Of a stretch of 64,000 bases of DNA, positions 54,689-63,725 are shown piece by piece (within the stretch, counting starts at the first letter, position 1; each line of letters starts with the position of its first letter). Source of the stretch: Longimicrobiales bacterium. Its GTDB lineage: Bacteria > Gemmatimonadota > Gemmatimonadetes > Longimicrobiales > Gaopeijiaceae. The stretch spans positions 4,322,001-4,386,000 of the forward strand of contig OX639991.1 in assembly GCA_951828585.1 (NCBI GenBank), given 5' to 3'. A model generated the notes under the pieces. The model did no database searches, had not been told where the DNA came from, and was given only the letters and a program-made list of their open reading frames with translations. Made by a program: the position numbers and the translations under genes.

Positions 54689-55594
54689 CTATGCCCGCGG
54701 ATGTGCCCCCTTGTAGACCCGCCGCAGCCGCTCCTTCGAGGTATGCGCGTAGATCTGCGTAGTCCCCAGCGACGCATGGCCCAGCAACTCCTTGACCGCC
54801 ATGAGGTCGGCGCCCGCGTCGAGCAGGTGCGTGGCGAAGGTGTGGCGCAGCGAATGCACGGAGACGTTGGCGCTCTCGGCGAAATCCCCGAGGACCGTTT
54901 GGACCAGGCGCTGGATGTGGCGGTTCGAAAGGCGGCGGCCATGACGGCCAACCAGAAGCGCCCGGGTCCCAGGCTCGGCCACCTCTTCCCGCCGCGGCAG
55001 GTATCGCCGGATCGCGTGCGCCGCCGCTCCGGTAACCGGCACGATGCGCTCCTTCCTCCCCTTCCCCAGAACGCGGATCTGGCCGCGATCGAGGTCGAGC
55101 GACCGCACATTTAGCGAGGCCAGCTCCGAGAGGCGCAGACCGCTGCCGTAGAGCAGTTCCAGGATGGCGAGGAGACGAGTCTCGGCGAGACCGTTTTCCC
55201 GTGCGGCGCGGTCCTCCGCCCAGCGAAAGAGCGCCGCAACTTCTTCGGTGCGAAGGTGGCCGGGAAGGGTGCGGTCAAGCTTGGGGCCGCGCACGAGACT
55301 TGCCGGATTGGAGGAAATGGTCCCCGCGCGGTGGAGGTGGCGGAAGAGCGCGCGAACGGCCGACAGCTTGCGCGCGACGGTCCGCGGCGCGAGCCCCCTG
55401 CGCCCCGCTTCGCCGAGGAAGGCGCGGATGACGCCCCGGTCGATGTCGGCCCAGCGGATGTCGTCGCGGCTCTGGTAGACGCGCGTGAATTCCTCCAGGT
55501 CGAGGAGATCGCGGCGGTAGGCGGCGACAGTATGGGGCGACAGGTTGCGCGTCCCCGCGAGGTGTTCGAGGAAGGCGGCGACCTCGGGGGTCAC
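54689..55594 (-). CDS. xerC: XerC-type tyrosine recombinase
   Basis: 301 residues from GTG 55592-55594, which overlaps the trmFO stop (GTGA) and gives the normal length; a longer frame exists upstream. Core-binding SAM-like domain (FLEHLAGTRNLSPHTVAAYR), then catalytic Arg in GSGLRLSELASL, Lys in GKGRKER, HSLRHTFATHLL (H-x-x-R), GHASLGTTQIYAH (His, Tyr nucleophile). Resolves chromosome dimers at dif. XerD rather than XerC cannot be excluded; position after topA-trmFO fits XerC. Confidence 0.88.
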   Translation of the reverse strand: MTPEVAAFLEHLAGTRNLSPHTVAAYRRDLLDLEEFTRVYQSRDDIRWADIDRGVIRAFLGEAGRRGLAPRTVARKLSAVRALFRHLHRAGTISSNPASLVRGPKLDRTLPGHLRTEEVAALFRWAEDRAARENGLAETRLLAILELLYGSGLRLSELASLNVRSLDLDRGQIRVLGKGRKERIVPVTGAAAHAIRRYLPRREEVAEPGTRALLVGRHGRRLSNRHIQRLVQTVLGDFAESANVSVHSLRHTFATHLLDAGADLMAVKELLGHASLGTTQIYAHTSKERLRRVYKGAHPRA

Positions 55595-56955
55595 GGGGTC
55601 GCCGCCGCGGCCGATGCGGACATGGAACCTGACCTCGGCGCGGAAACCGGCATGAGACCCTCCGCCTCGATCCACCGGCGGAACAACCTCTCGGCGCGCT
55701 CCGCCATCGCTTCCCGCCGCAACGCCTTCTTCCGAGGCGCGTCGGGCATTGGATCCACGAGTCCCCAGTTCGAGTTCATGGGCTGAAAGTCATTCGGATC
55801 GGCCTCGCGCAGATAGCGGTAGAGGGCGCCGAGCATGGTCTCGGTCGGGGGAAGGACGGGTTCCTCGCCGTTCAGCACGCGGTCCAGGTTGATCCCCGCG
55901 ACGATCCCGGAGGCGGCTGACTCGGTGTAGCCCTCCACGCCCGTGAGCTGTCCCGCGAAGATGACGTCGGGACGGCGGCGCGACGAGCCGTACGCGTTCA
56001 GTCGCCCGGGGAAGTTCAGGTAGGTGTTCCGGTGGATGGACCCCCAACGCAGGAACTCCGCGTCCTCCAGCCCTGGGATTATGGTGAAGACCCGCCGCTG
56101 CTCGCCGGTCCTGAGACGGGTCTGGAATCCCACCATGTTCCACATCTGCCCGGCCCGGTCCTCGCGCCTGAGCTGCACGACCGCATGCGGCCGCCTCCCG
56201 GTGCGGGGATCTTGCAGGCCGACGGGCTTCATGGGGCCGTAGCGAAGCGTGTCGTGTCCCCGCGCGGCCATGACCTCGATCGGTAGGCAGCCCTCGAAGT
56301 ACGGGACGTTTTCCCAGTCGTGTCCTTCGTACACATCCGCTTTCCGGAGCGCGTCGATGAATGCGTCGTACTGCGTCTCGGTGAGTGGGCAGTTCAGGTA
56401 GTCGGCATCCTGCTGGTAACGGCCGGCAGGGAAGGCGACGCCTCGGTCCACCGAGTCGGCGTGCACGATGGGGGCGATCGCGTCGTAGAAGGCCAGTCCC
56501 CCGTCCCCCAGTTCGGCGGCGATGCTCTCGGCCAGCGCATCGGAGGTCAGGGGACCGGAGGCCAATACCGTCGGACCCTCGGGAATGGATCGAACCTCCT
56601 CGCGCACCAGCTCGATGCCCGGATCCTCGTCAACCCGCCGCGTGAGAGCGCGCGAGAAAAGGTGGCGGTCAACGGCCAGCGCGGCGCCCGCCGGGACCCT
56701 GCTCTCTTCGGCCGCCGCCAGCAGCGCCGATCCGAGATGCTTCATCTCGCGCTTGAGCTGGCCATGCGCGGTGGTCGGCCGCTCATTCTTGAAGGAGTTG
56801 GTGCAGACGAGCTCGCCGAGGCCGGCGGTCTGATGGGCCGGGGTAGTCTTCACCGGCCGCATCTCCACGAGTCGCACGCGTCTGCCGAGCTTCGCCAGCG
56901 CCAGGGCCGCTTCACACCCGGCGAGGCCTCCCCCGACGACGGTTACGAGGCTCAC
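55591..56955 (-). CDS. trmFO: TrmFO, tRNA (uracil-54) C5-methyltransferase, folate and FAD dependent
   Basis: 454 residues from GTG 56953-56955, 11 bp after the topA stop. FAD-binding start VTVVGGGLAGCEAALALAK, VCTNSFKNE, LASGPLTSDALAESIA, FYDAIAPIVHADS and GQLTGVEGYTESAASGIVAG are typical. Methylates U54 in the T-loop of tRNA with methylene-THF. The gene is coupled to topA upstream and xerC downstream, a common arrangement. Confidence 0.93.
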   Translation of the reverse strand: MSLVTVVGGGLAGCEAALALAKLGRRVRLVEMRPVKTTPAHQTAGLGELVCTNSFKNERPTTAHGQLKREMKHLGSALLAAAEESRVPAGAALAVDRHLFSRALTRRVDEDPGIELVREEVRSIPEGPTVLASGPLTSDALAESIAAELGDGGLAFYDAIAPIVHADSVDRGVAFPAGRYQQDADYLNCPLTETQYDAFIDALRKADVYEGHDWENVPYFEGCLPIEVMAARGHDTLRYGPMKPVGLQDPRTGRRPHAVVQLRREDRAGQMWNMVGFQTRLRTGEQRRVFTIIPGLEDAEFLRWGSIHRNTYLNFPGRLNAYGSSRRRPDVIFAGQLTGVEGYTESAASGIVAGINLDRVLNGEEPVLPPTETMLGALYRYLREADPNDFQPMNSNWGLVDPMPDAPRKKALRREAMAERAERLFRRWIEAEGLMPVSAPRSGSMSASAAAATP

Positions 56956-56966
56956 CGGGTCCCGTC

Positions 56967-59666
56967 TCACCCCTTCCGCCGGGCGACGCGGCGACGGCCC
57001 CGGGGCGGACGGGTCTTCTTCCGCTCGGCCGCCCTCGCCATGAGTTCCAACGCCTCTTGAACGGTGACCGCCATCGGGTCGCGTCCCTTCGGAATGCTCG
57101 CGTTGACCTCGCCATCGGTCACGTACGGCCCGTAGCGTCCCTTGAGCAGCCGGATCTCGGTCCCGCTGCCGGGGTGGGTTCCGACCACCTTGAGCGCCTG
57201 GGGCCCTCGCCGGGGTCTTCTTGGTTGGGCCAACAGTGCCAGCGCTTCGTCGAGCGTGACTGTAAACATGTCGTCCGGGGACTGCAGGCTCCGGTACTCG
57301 CGGCCTCGCGCCACGTACGGTCCGTACCTGCCCAGCCCCGCCCTGACCTCCTCGCCGCTGCCGGGATCCTCGCCCAGCGTGCGGGGCAGCGAGAGAAGCT
57401 TCAGCGCGTAGTCCAGCGTGACCTCCGACGCGTCCATGCCCTTCGGCAGCCCCGCCCAGCGCGGTTTGTCGCGTCCCTTGCGAGCCTCCCCCAATTGCAC
57501 GTAGGGGCCATACTGGCCGATCCGGACGAACACCGGCAGATCCGTACCCGGATCGGTCCCGATGGGCTCGCCGGTCCGGGAGCGCGCTTCGATCAGTTCG
57601 CACGCACGCTCCACGGTCAGCTCGTCGATCAGGAGCTCTTCGGGAATGGTGGCCGACTGGCGCTCGTCACCCTCGCCCCGCTCCGCGAAGACCGAGTTCC
57701 TGCCGATCCGCACCCGGATGTCCCTGCCCGTCTCCGGGTCGGTGCCGAGCGCCACGGCCGGGAAATCGATGTCCGGCAGGGCGTCCTCGATCTCGCGGTC
57801 CAGACCGGGCTGGTGGTCTTCGCCGTTGTAGAAGGCGTCGAGGAAGCGCCGGGACTCGACTTCGCCCGTGGCGATGTCGTCCAGAGCGTCCTCCATGCGG
57901 GCCGTGAAGCCGAGGTCGATGTACTTCCCGAAGTGGTCGCGCAGCAGGCGCGTGACCGCCAACCCGACGTACGTGGGCACCAATGCGCCCTCGCGTTTCC
58001 GCACGTAATCGCGATCCTGGATGCGTGAGATGGTGGGGGTATAGGTGGAAGGGCGGCCGATCCCCTCCTCTTCCAGCTTCCTGACCAGAGAGGCTTCCGT
58101 GTAGCGGGGGGGCGGCTTGGTCTCGCGGCGTTCGGGTTCGACGGAGCGGAGGAGGGTGGGGGGACTGGGGGTATCGGTGTTCTTGTGGCCCCCGGGACCC
58201 CGCGCGTCGGGCGGGGACGGTGGGTCGGCGAGGTTCGCGGATCCCTCGGCGTGGATCTCATCGCCGGCGGCCAGCGAAGGCAGCAGCTGATCCTTCCTCG
58301 TGTCGCCGTACACCTTCAGAAAGCCCGGGAAGCGGAGGACCGATCCCGACGCCCGGAAGGTGTGGTCCGCGTCGCCGATCCGCGCGACCAGGTCGACCGT
58401 GGTTCGGTCCACGCGCGCGTCGGCCATCTGCGAGGCGACGGTGCGTTTCCAGATGAGGCGGTAGAGGGCCAGTTCCTGTTTGTCCAGCAACCGGGCGACA
58501 CTGTCGGGCGTGCGCGCGATTCTGGTGGGGCGGATCGCTTCGTGCGCCTCCTGCGCCAGCTTGGACTTCGTGCGATAGCGTCTCGGACCCTGATAATAGT
58601 CGTCTCCAAACGACTTCCTGATGTAGCCGCCCGCCTCGCCCAGCGCCTTCTCCGAAAGCGTCAACGAGTCGGTTCGCATGTAGGTGATCAGCCCTTCGCG
58701 GTCCCCGCCGCCCAGGTTGATCCCTTCGTAGAGGCGTTGCGCGACCCTCATGGTCTGCCGCGGCGTCATGCGAAGGCGCCGGCTGGCCGCCTGCTGCAGC
58801 GTCGAGGTGGTGAAGGGTGGGGCCGGGCGCTGCCGGGTGGACTTGCGGTCGACCGTGTCGACCATCCACGGCACCGCGCCCATGGCTCCCGACGCGATCG
58901 CCTCAGCGGCCTCGCCGTCGAGCGCGATCGCCCGCGAAGACGCGAGCGGCCTTCCGGTGACGGAGTCGAAGTCCTTGCTGGTCGCCACCCTGCGCCCGCC
59001 GATCCGGATGAGCACCGCCGCGAACTCCAGCTCGCCCGCCACCAGCAGCGCTCGCGCGCGCCAGTACTCGGACACCCGGAAGCGCAGGCGCTCCTCTTCG
59101 CGGTCCACGACCAGCCGCAGCGCGACGCTCTGCACCCGCCCCGCGCTCAGCTTGGTGCGCACCTTCTTCCATAGGACGGGGGACAGGCTGTAGCCGTAGA
59201 GGCGGTCCAGAACGCGACGCGCCTCCTGCGCCTGCACGAGTCGCCGGTTCACCTGGCGGGGATTGGCGAGCGCCTCGCGGATGGCGGACCGGGTGATCTC
59301 GTGGAAGGCGATTCGCCGCACGGGCACCGACGGCTTCAGCACCTCAACCAGGTGCCAGCTGATCGACTCGCCCTCACGGTCTTCATCGGTCGCGAGGAGG
59401 ATTTCGTCGGCACCCCGCAGGAGCTTGTTCAGCTCGCGCACATGCCGCCGGCTCTCTTCGGGGACGATGTAAACGGGCCTGAAGCCGTCCGCGGTATCCA
59501 CGGCCAGCCGGCCCCAAGGCTTGTCCCGCACGGCCGCCGGAATCTCGCGGGCGGACCGGGGTAGGTCGCGTATGTGGCCGTACGAGGCCGCGACCCGGTA
59601 CTCCGGGCCGAGGAACCTCTCGATGGTCTTGGCCTTCGCGGGCGACTCGACGATCACCAGCTTCAC
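56967..59666 (-). CDS. topA: DNA topoisomerase I
   Basis: 899 residues. Toprim domain at the start (MKLVIVESPAKAKTIERFLG, then LATDEDREGESISWHL), domain with the active-site Tyr in EGLITYMRTDSL, and RKLEEEGIGRPSTYTPTISR. The C-terminus has no Cys4 zinc fingers but at least three Topo_C repeats containing GRYGPYV or GQYGPYV, and a Lys/Arg tail (ERKKTRPPRGRRRVARRK). Relaxes negative supercoils. Overlaps the aroK stop by 4 bp. Confidence 0.95.
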   Translation of the reverse strand: MKLVIVESPAKAKTIERFLGPEYRVAASYGHIRDLPRSAREIPAAVRDKPWGRLAVDTADGFRPVYIVPEESRRHVRELNKLLRGADEILLATDEDREGESISWHLVEVLKPSVPVRRIAFHEITRSAIREALANPRQVNRRLVQAQEARRVLDRLYGYSLSPVLWKKVRTKLSAGRVQSVALRLVVDREEERLRFRVSEYWRARALLVAGELEFAAVLIRIGGRRVATSKDFDSVTGRPLASSRAIALDGEAAEAIASGAMGAVPWMVDTVDRKSTRQRPAPPFTTSTLQQAASRRLRMTPRQTMRVAQRLYEGINLGGGDREGLITYMRTDSLTLSEKALGEAGGYIRKSFGDDYYQGPRRYRTKSKLAQEAHEAIRPTRIARTPDSVARLLDKQELALYRLIWKRTVASQMADARVDRTTVDLVARIGDADHTFRASGSVLRFPGFLKVYGDTRKDQLLPSLAAGDEIHAEGSANLADPPSPPDARGPGGHKNTDTPSPPTLLRSVEPERRETKPPPRYTEASLVRKLEEEGIGRPSTYTPTISRIQDRDYVRKREGALVPTYVGLAVTRLLRDHFGKYIDLGFTARMEDALDDIATGEVESRRFLDAFYNGEDHQPGLDREIEDALPDIDFPAVALGTDPETGRDIRVRIGRNSVFAERGEGDERQSATIPEELLIDELTVERACELIEARSRTGEPIGTDPGTDLPVFVRIGQYGPYVQLGEARKGRDKPRWAGLPKGMDASEVTLDYALKLLSLPRTLGEDPGSGEEVRAGLGRYGPYVARGREYRSLQSPDDMFTVTLDEALALLAQPRRPRRGPQALKVVGTHPGSGTEIRLLKGRYGPYVTDGEVNASIPKGRDPMAVTVQEALELMARAAERKKTRPPRGRRRVARRKG

Positions 59667-60250
59667 TCGGATTCCTCCCTGTGAGATTCCGTCACGCTCG
59701 GGTGTTGCAGAATCTCCCGGGCCACCTCTTCGGGAGACCTGCCCTCCGTTTCGATTGTAATGGTACTGGAGCTGTAATGCGCAATCCGGCGACGCAGGAG
59801 AGCGACTGCGGCCGCATGCGGATCAGGGCCCTCCAGGAGCGGTCGGGGGGTGGCCGATCCGCGAATTCGCGCCAAAGCCACTGCGGGTGTGACCCGCAAC
59901 CACACCGAGAGACTGTCGTGCTTCAGCGAGGCCATGTGGCCGGGCTGTGCGGCCCAGCCTCCTCCCACGGCGAGGACCAGTCGTTCGCGCCGGAGCAGCT
60001 CCCGCGCGGCCTTCGACTCCAGTCTGCGGAAGCGCTCGATGCCGTCGCGGCGAATGATCTCACCGGCGTGACGGCCCTCCCGGCCCGCGATTTCGTCGTC
60101 GAGGTCCACGAAGTCCCAGTCCAGGGCGCTGGCGAGGATGGGTCCAACAGTGGACTTGCCCGCGCCCATGAACCCGACGAGGACGATCCGGGCCGCACCG
60201 GACCCGGCCCGGGGCGCGACCTCGGGCATGGTGCTTTCCGCCACGGTCAT
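59663..60250 (-). CDS. aroK: Shikimate kinase
   Basis: 195 residues from ATG 60248-60250. Walker A GFMGAGKST (~26-34), DLDDEIAGREGR (shikimate Asp), FRRLESKAARELL and AVGGG (Walker B/shikimate binding); Arg-containing lid near RPLLEG. The first 20 residues are an extra leader, and an ATG at residue 8 is possible. Phosphorylates shikimate at O3; overlaps aroC upstream and topA downstream by 4 bp each. Confidence 0.92.
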   Translation of the reverse strand: MTVAESTMPEVAPRAGSGAARIVLVGFMGAGKSTVGPILASALDWDFVDLDDEIAGREGRHAGEIIRRDGIERFRRLESKAARELLRRERLVLAVGGGWAAQPGHMASLKHDSLSVWLRVTPAVALARIRGSATPRPLLEGPDPHAAAVALLRRRIAHYSSSTITIETEGRSPEEVAREILQHPSVTESHREESE

Positions 60251-61479
60251 TGGACCTCCGGCCCCCGTGGGCGAAAGCCGCGCTGGTTCAGGTGCTCCAG
60301 GTAGGAGTCCAGATTGCGGCGCAGTTCGGTGAGGGAATCGCCGCCGAACTTCTCGAGCAGGGCGTCGGCGGCGACCAGCGCGACCATCGCCTCCGCGACG
60401 ACCGCGGCGGCGGGCACGGCGCACACGTCGCTGCGCTCCACGGTGGCGTGCTTCGTCGTGCCGTCCCTCAGGTCCACGCTCGGCAGCCGCTTCTTCAACA
60501 GCGTCGAAATCGGCTTCATGGCCCCGCGTATTACCAAATCGCCCCCTGTGGTAATACCGCCCTCCAGGCCGCCCGCGCGGTTTCGGGCCCGGGCGAAGCC
60601 CCCCGAGCGCCGTTTGGCCTCGTCGCGCATGATGGCGTCGTGCACCCGGGATCCGGGGCGGGCGGCGTTGATGAACGCGGGACCGATCTCGACCCCCTTG
60701 ATCGCGTGCACCGACATGACCGCCTGGGCCAGCCGCCCGTCCAGCTTGCGGTCCCACGAGACGTAGCTGCCGAGCCCCACCGGCAGACCGCGCACCACCA
60801 CCTCGAAGCAGCCGCCCAGCGTGTCCCCCGCCTCCCGGGTCTCGTCGATGGCCGCGATCATGGCGCCCTCGGCCTCCGGGTCGAGCGTGCGCAGGGGTGA
60901 CGGATCGGAGGCCACGTTGAGGTCGTCGGGCAGCTCGTCGGGGGGGCGCGCCTCCACGTCGCCGATGCGCGTGACGTGGCTGCCGATGGTGGCGCCGACC
61001 TCTCTGAGCAGGGTGCGGGCCACGGCGCCGCACGCGACCCGGGCCGCGGTCTCGCGTGCGGAGGCGCGCTCCAGGATGTCGCGTGCGTCACGGCGGTCGT
61101 ACTTGAGCACTCCGGCCAGATCGGCGTGGCCGGGCCGGGGGAGGTAGACCGGGCGCAGCGCCTTGGGGTTCCCCTCCGGGTCGGGCGGCTCGTGCGCCAT
61201 CGCGGTAGTCCAGTTCTTCCAGTCGCGGTTCCAGATCACCATGGAGACGGGCGAACCCAGGGTCTCGCCGAGCCGCAGACCCGAGATGATCTCGGCGCGG
61301 TCGGACTCGATGCGCATGCGCCGACCCCGGCCGTATCCTCCCATGCGGCGGCGCAGATCTGGGTCGATATCGACGGCCGGGTCGAGAGGCATCCCCGCGG
61401 GGACCCCTTCCAGCACGGCGACGAGGCCGCGGCCGTGGGATTCTCCCGCGGTGTGGAAGGACAGGTGATGGAGTGGCAT
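60247..61479 (-). CDS. aroC: Chorismate synthase
   Basis: 410 residues from the ATG at 61477-61479, giving the standard N-terminus FHTAGESHGRGLVAVLEGVP; the open frame continues upstream without homology. GRGRRMRIESDRAEIISGLR, RPGHADLAGVLKYDRRDARD and RARNRAGGLEGGIT are the FMN and EPSP signature regions. Converts EPSP to chorismate. Operon with aroK. Confidence 0.95.
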   Translation of the reverse strand: MPLHHLSFHTAGESHGRGLVAVLEGVPAGMPLDPAVDIDPDLRRRMGGYGRGRRMRIESDRAEIISGLRLGETLGSPVSMVIWNRDWKNWTTAMAHEPPDPEGNPKALRPVYLPRPGHADLAGVLKYDRRDARDILERASARETAARVACGAVARTLLREVGATIGSHVTRIGDVEARPPDELPDDLNVASDPSPLRTLDPEAEGAMIAAIDETREAGDTLGGCFEVVVRGLPVGLGSYVSWDRKLDGRLAQAVMSVHAIKGVEIGPAFINAARPGSRVHDAIMRDEAKRRSGGFARARNRAGGLEGGITTGGDLVIRGAMKPISTLLKKRLPSVDLRDGTTKHATVERSDVCAVPAAAVVAEAMVALVAADALLEKFGGDSLTELRRNLDSYLEHLNQRGFRPRGPEVQ

Positions 61480-61653
61480 GATGGCGGCGGGCGTGGGGTG
61501 GGGCTGGGGGGCGGGGTTCGGCTCGCGGACCTTGTCCATAGATAGCGAAGGCCCCGGTTGCGGGGAAGCGGCTACCGAAGCGGAGCCGGCAGAGGCCGTA
61601 TTCCCCCGGCCTCGATAGTCCGGTCGCCGGCCCGCCCCGGCGCCCCCCACCGT

Positions 61654-63204
61654 TCAGGGCAACTCCGCGCGCACGATGGTGGGCGTGACCATAATCAGCA
61701 GGTCCCGCTGCACCGAGGATTCCCGGCGCGTCAGAAAGAGCCGCCCGACCAGCGGCAGGTGCATGAGCAGGGGGATCCCCGACCGCACCTCCGCCTTCTC
61801 GGTGACGGTCAGGCCGCCGATCACCACCGTTTCGCCATCCCTCACCAGCACACGGGACTCCGCCTTCTGTCTGCGGAAGATCACGCCCACGTCCGAGGGA
61901 GCCAGGTCCGCCGAGGAACGCTCGGCCGAAAGCTCCAGCAGGACCTCGTCCGTGTCGGTGATCCTGGGCGTGACTTCGAGGATCACCCCCGTCTCCTTAT
62001 AATCCACGGTCGCGACCGGCAGCGTGCTGCGGCTGTCCCCGCCCTGGCCTCCCTGAAGTTGTGCACCGGCGTCGATTACGCGAACCGGGGTTTCCTCGCC
62101 CACGACGATCCGCGCCATCCGGTTGTCCATGACGCGGACCGAGGGCTGCGCCTCCACGTCCGCAAGCTGCACAGATTCCAGCGCATCGATGAACGCGACC
62201 AGGGTGCTGCGTCCCAATACCAGCGACGTCAGGAGAGAGAGGGTTGGGTTCACCACCCGGTTGGTGGCGTTGCCCAGCGCGGCGATGGAGTTGCCCCCGA
62301 GGGAAACGACGTTGGTCCCGCGCGGCACCTGCTCGTCGGGCAGGGTGATGGAGCCGTCTCCATCTAGATCGACGACGCCCGGAGTGAGCAGGTTGAGCTG
62401 ATTCCCACCCGTGTCCTTGAGATCGTAGGTGATCCCGAATCCCTTCAGCCGGGAGCGGTTGACGAAGATGATCTTCGCCAGGATGTCCACCTGGGGGACC
62501 TGTACGTCCAGCTCCGCGACCAGGTCCTCCACCGCGTCCTGCACCCTTGGGATGTCGGTCACCACCAGCGTGTTCGTCCCGATCCCCGCCGACACTCGTC
62601 CGCGCTCGCTGAGGAGGGCCGCAATCAGTTCGGTGAGTTCCGCCGCGTCGACGTAGTTGACGCGATAGGCGCGGGCAACCAGCGGCTGGACCGACTCCCG
62701 GTCGAAGAGGCTGTGCACATCGTCGACGCGGATGATGCCGTCCTCCTGTTCGTGGGCCACGAGGCCGTACGCGGTGAGCACGGCCCGCAGCGCCACGTCC
62801 CAGGGCTGTTCGCGGATCTCGGCCGAGACGAGGACGTCCACACTGGTCCCCGCAACGATGGAGCGCCCCGCGAAGTCCGCGAAGGCGAAGAGGACGTCCC
62901 GAATGGGAGTGTCGCTGAAGGAGACGGTGATGGGGCGGCCGATCTCTTGCTCGGGGACAGGAGGGGGAGTTTCCTGGGCAACCACCTGGCCCGGCGACAT
63001 CGCGATGAGGATCGAGATCAGGATCGGAGCGATCCATAGCAGTCCGTGGCCACCGAATGTATACTGTGGTTGACAAAGTGTAATGTTGTCTTTACATCGT
63101 GAACCGGTGAAGCGAAGCGCCCAGCCCAGATGCATCGCCGATCGAATGCCGGGGGCATTTTTTCCACGGGCTGCTAGCCTTGTCAGGTTGGCGCGGAACA
63201 TCAT
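61654..63204 (-). CDS. pilQ: Type IV pilus secretin PilQ
   Basis: 516 residues. The start at 63202-63204 overlaps the pilP stop; it gives an unusually long (~50 residue) basic leader before the signal helix ILISILIAM. The mature part has an STN-like domain (FSDTPIRDVLFAFADFAGRS), N-domains (GTNTLVVTDIPRVQDAVEDL), and the secretin core (VATVDYKETGVILEVTPRI, then LVRDGETVVIGGL and PLVGRLF). Forms the outer-membrane pilus channel. Shorter than many PilQ proteins, as it lacks N-terminal AMIN domains. Confidence 0.88.
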   Translation of the reverse strand: MMFRANLTRLAARGKNAPGIRSAMHLGWALRFTGSRCKDNITLCQPQYTFGGHGLLWIAPILISILIAMSPGQVVAQETPPPVPEQEIGRPITVSFSDTPIRDVLFAFADFAGRSIVAGTSVDVLVSAEIREQPWDVALRAVLTAYGLVAHEQEDGIIRVDDVHSLFDRESVQPLVARAYRVNYVDAAELTELIAALLSERGRVSAGIGTNTLVVTDIPRVQDAVEDLVAELDVQVPQVDILAKIIFVNRSRLKGFGITYDLKDTGGNQLNLLTPGVVDLDGDGSITLPDEQVPRGTNVVSLGGNSIAALGNATNRVVNPTLSLLTSLVLGRSTLVAFIDALESVQLADVEAQPSVRVMDNRMARIVVGEETPVRVIDAGAQLQGGQGGDSRSTLPVATVDYKETGVILEVTPRITDTDEVLLELSAERSSADLAPSDVGVIFRRQKAESRVLVRDGETVVIGGLTVTEKAEVRSGIPLLMHLPLVGRLFLTRRESSVQRDLLIMVTPTIVRAELP

Positions 63205-63725
63205 GAACCCCTCCCCTTCTCCGCCCGTGGCATGGCAAGCACCCTCGTCGCCGTTCCCCCGGGTTCCTCCAGCTCAACGACGACATGGTCCACCTCAATG
63301 GCCACGATCCGCATGCCGGCAAGCAGTTCGCCGGTCCGGAGTCGCGAAGCCGGAACCGCAATCGGTCCTGCGCCGGCACCCGCCGTCCCGTCCACTCCGC
63401 CAGGGACACGGATGACCGCCACACGGAACATGGGGTCCGGGTGATGGATGATTCCCAGAAGCACGACCTCTTCGACGCCCGGAGCGTGCGGGGACCGGAC
63501 ATCCGAGGGAAGAAACGGGTTTCTTCGCCCGCGTGTCGGATAGGCGTACGCTTCCCGCTCGAGGATCAGCGCTCCTTCGACCAATCGGGTCGGCCCCTCC
63601 TGCAATTCCACTGTTGGCGGGTCCGTTCCGTCATCGGGTCGGCCCTGGCCCGAGCCGGCCACGGAACCGCCGAGAGTGAGAATCGTGGCGAGGGCTGCCT
63701 GCATTGTCCTTCTTCTTGTCTTCAT
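63201..63725 (-). CDS. pilP: PilP-like pilus assembly protein
   Basis: 174 residues with a signal peptide (about 7-26) and the GRRNPFLP motif typical of PilP followed by the beta-sandwich domain (VEEVVLLGIIHHPDPMFRVA, then VEVDHVVVELEE-like strands). It links the inner-membrane PilN/PilO complex to PilQ. Stop overlaps pilQ; start overlaps pilO (4 bp each). The sequence is diverged, so the assignment leans on gene order. Confidence 0.78.
   Translation of the reverse strand: MKTRRRTMQAALATILTLGGSVAGSGQGRPDDGTDPPTVELQEGPTRLVEGALILEREAYAYPTRGRRNPFLPSDVRSPHAPGVEEVVLLGIIHHPDPMFRVAVIRVPGGVDGTAGAGAGPIAVPASRLRTGELLAGMRIVAIEVDHVVVELEEPGGTATRVLAMPRAEKGRGS

Noticed and set aside
55591-57603. 670-codon frame upstream-extended from trmFO
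   Set aside because: The first ~215 codons overlap topA out of frame and are Arg/Gly-rich. The FAD-binding start of TrmFO defines the GTG at 56955.
63073-63105. TTGACA-17-TACATC promoter-like sequence on the plus strand inside pilQ
   Set aside because: No plus-strand gene follows it and it lies within the coupled pilP-pilQ coding region, so it is probably chance.
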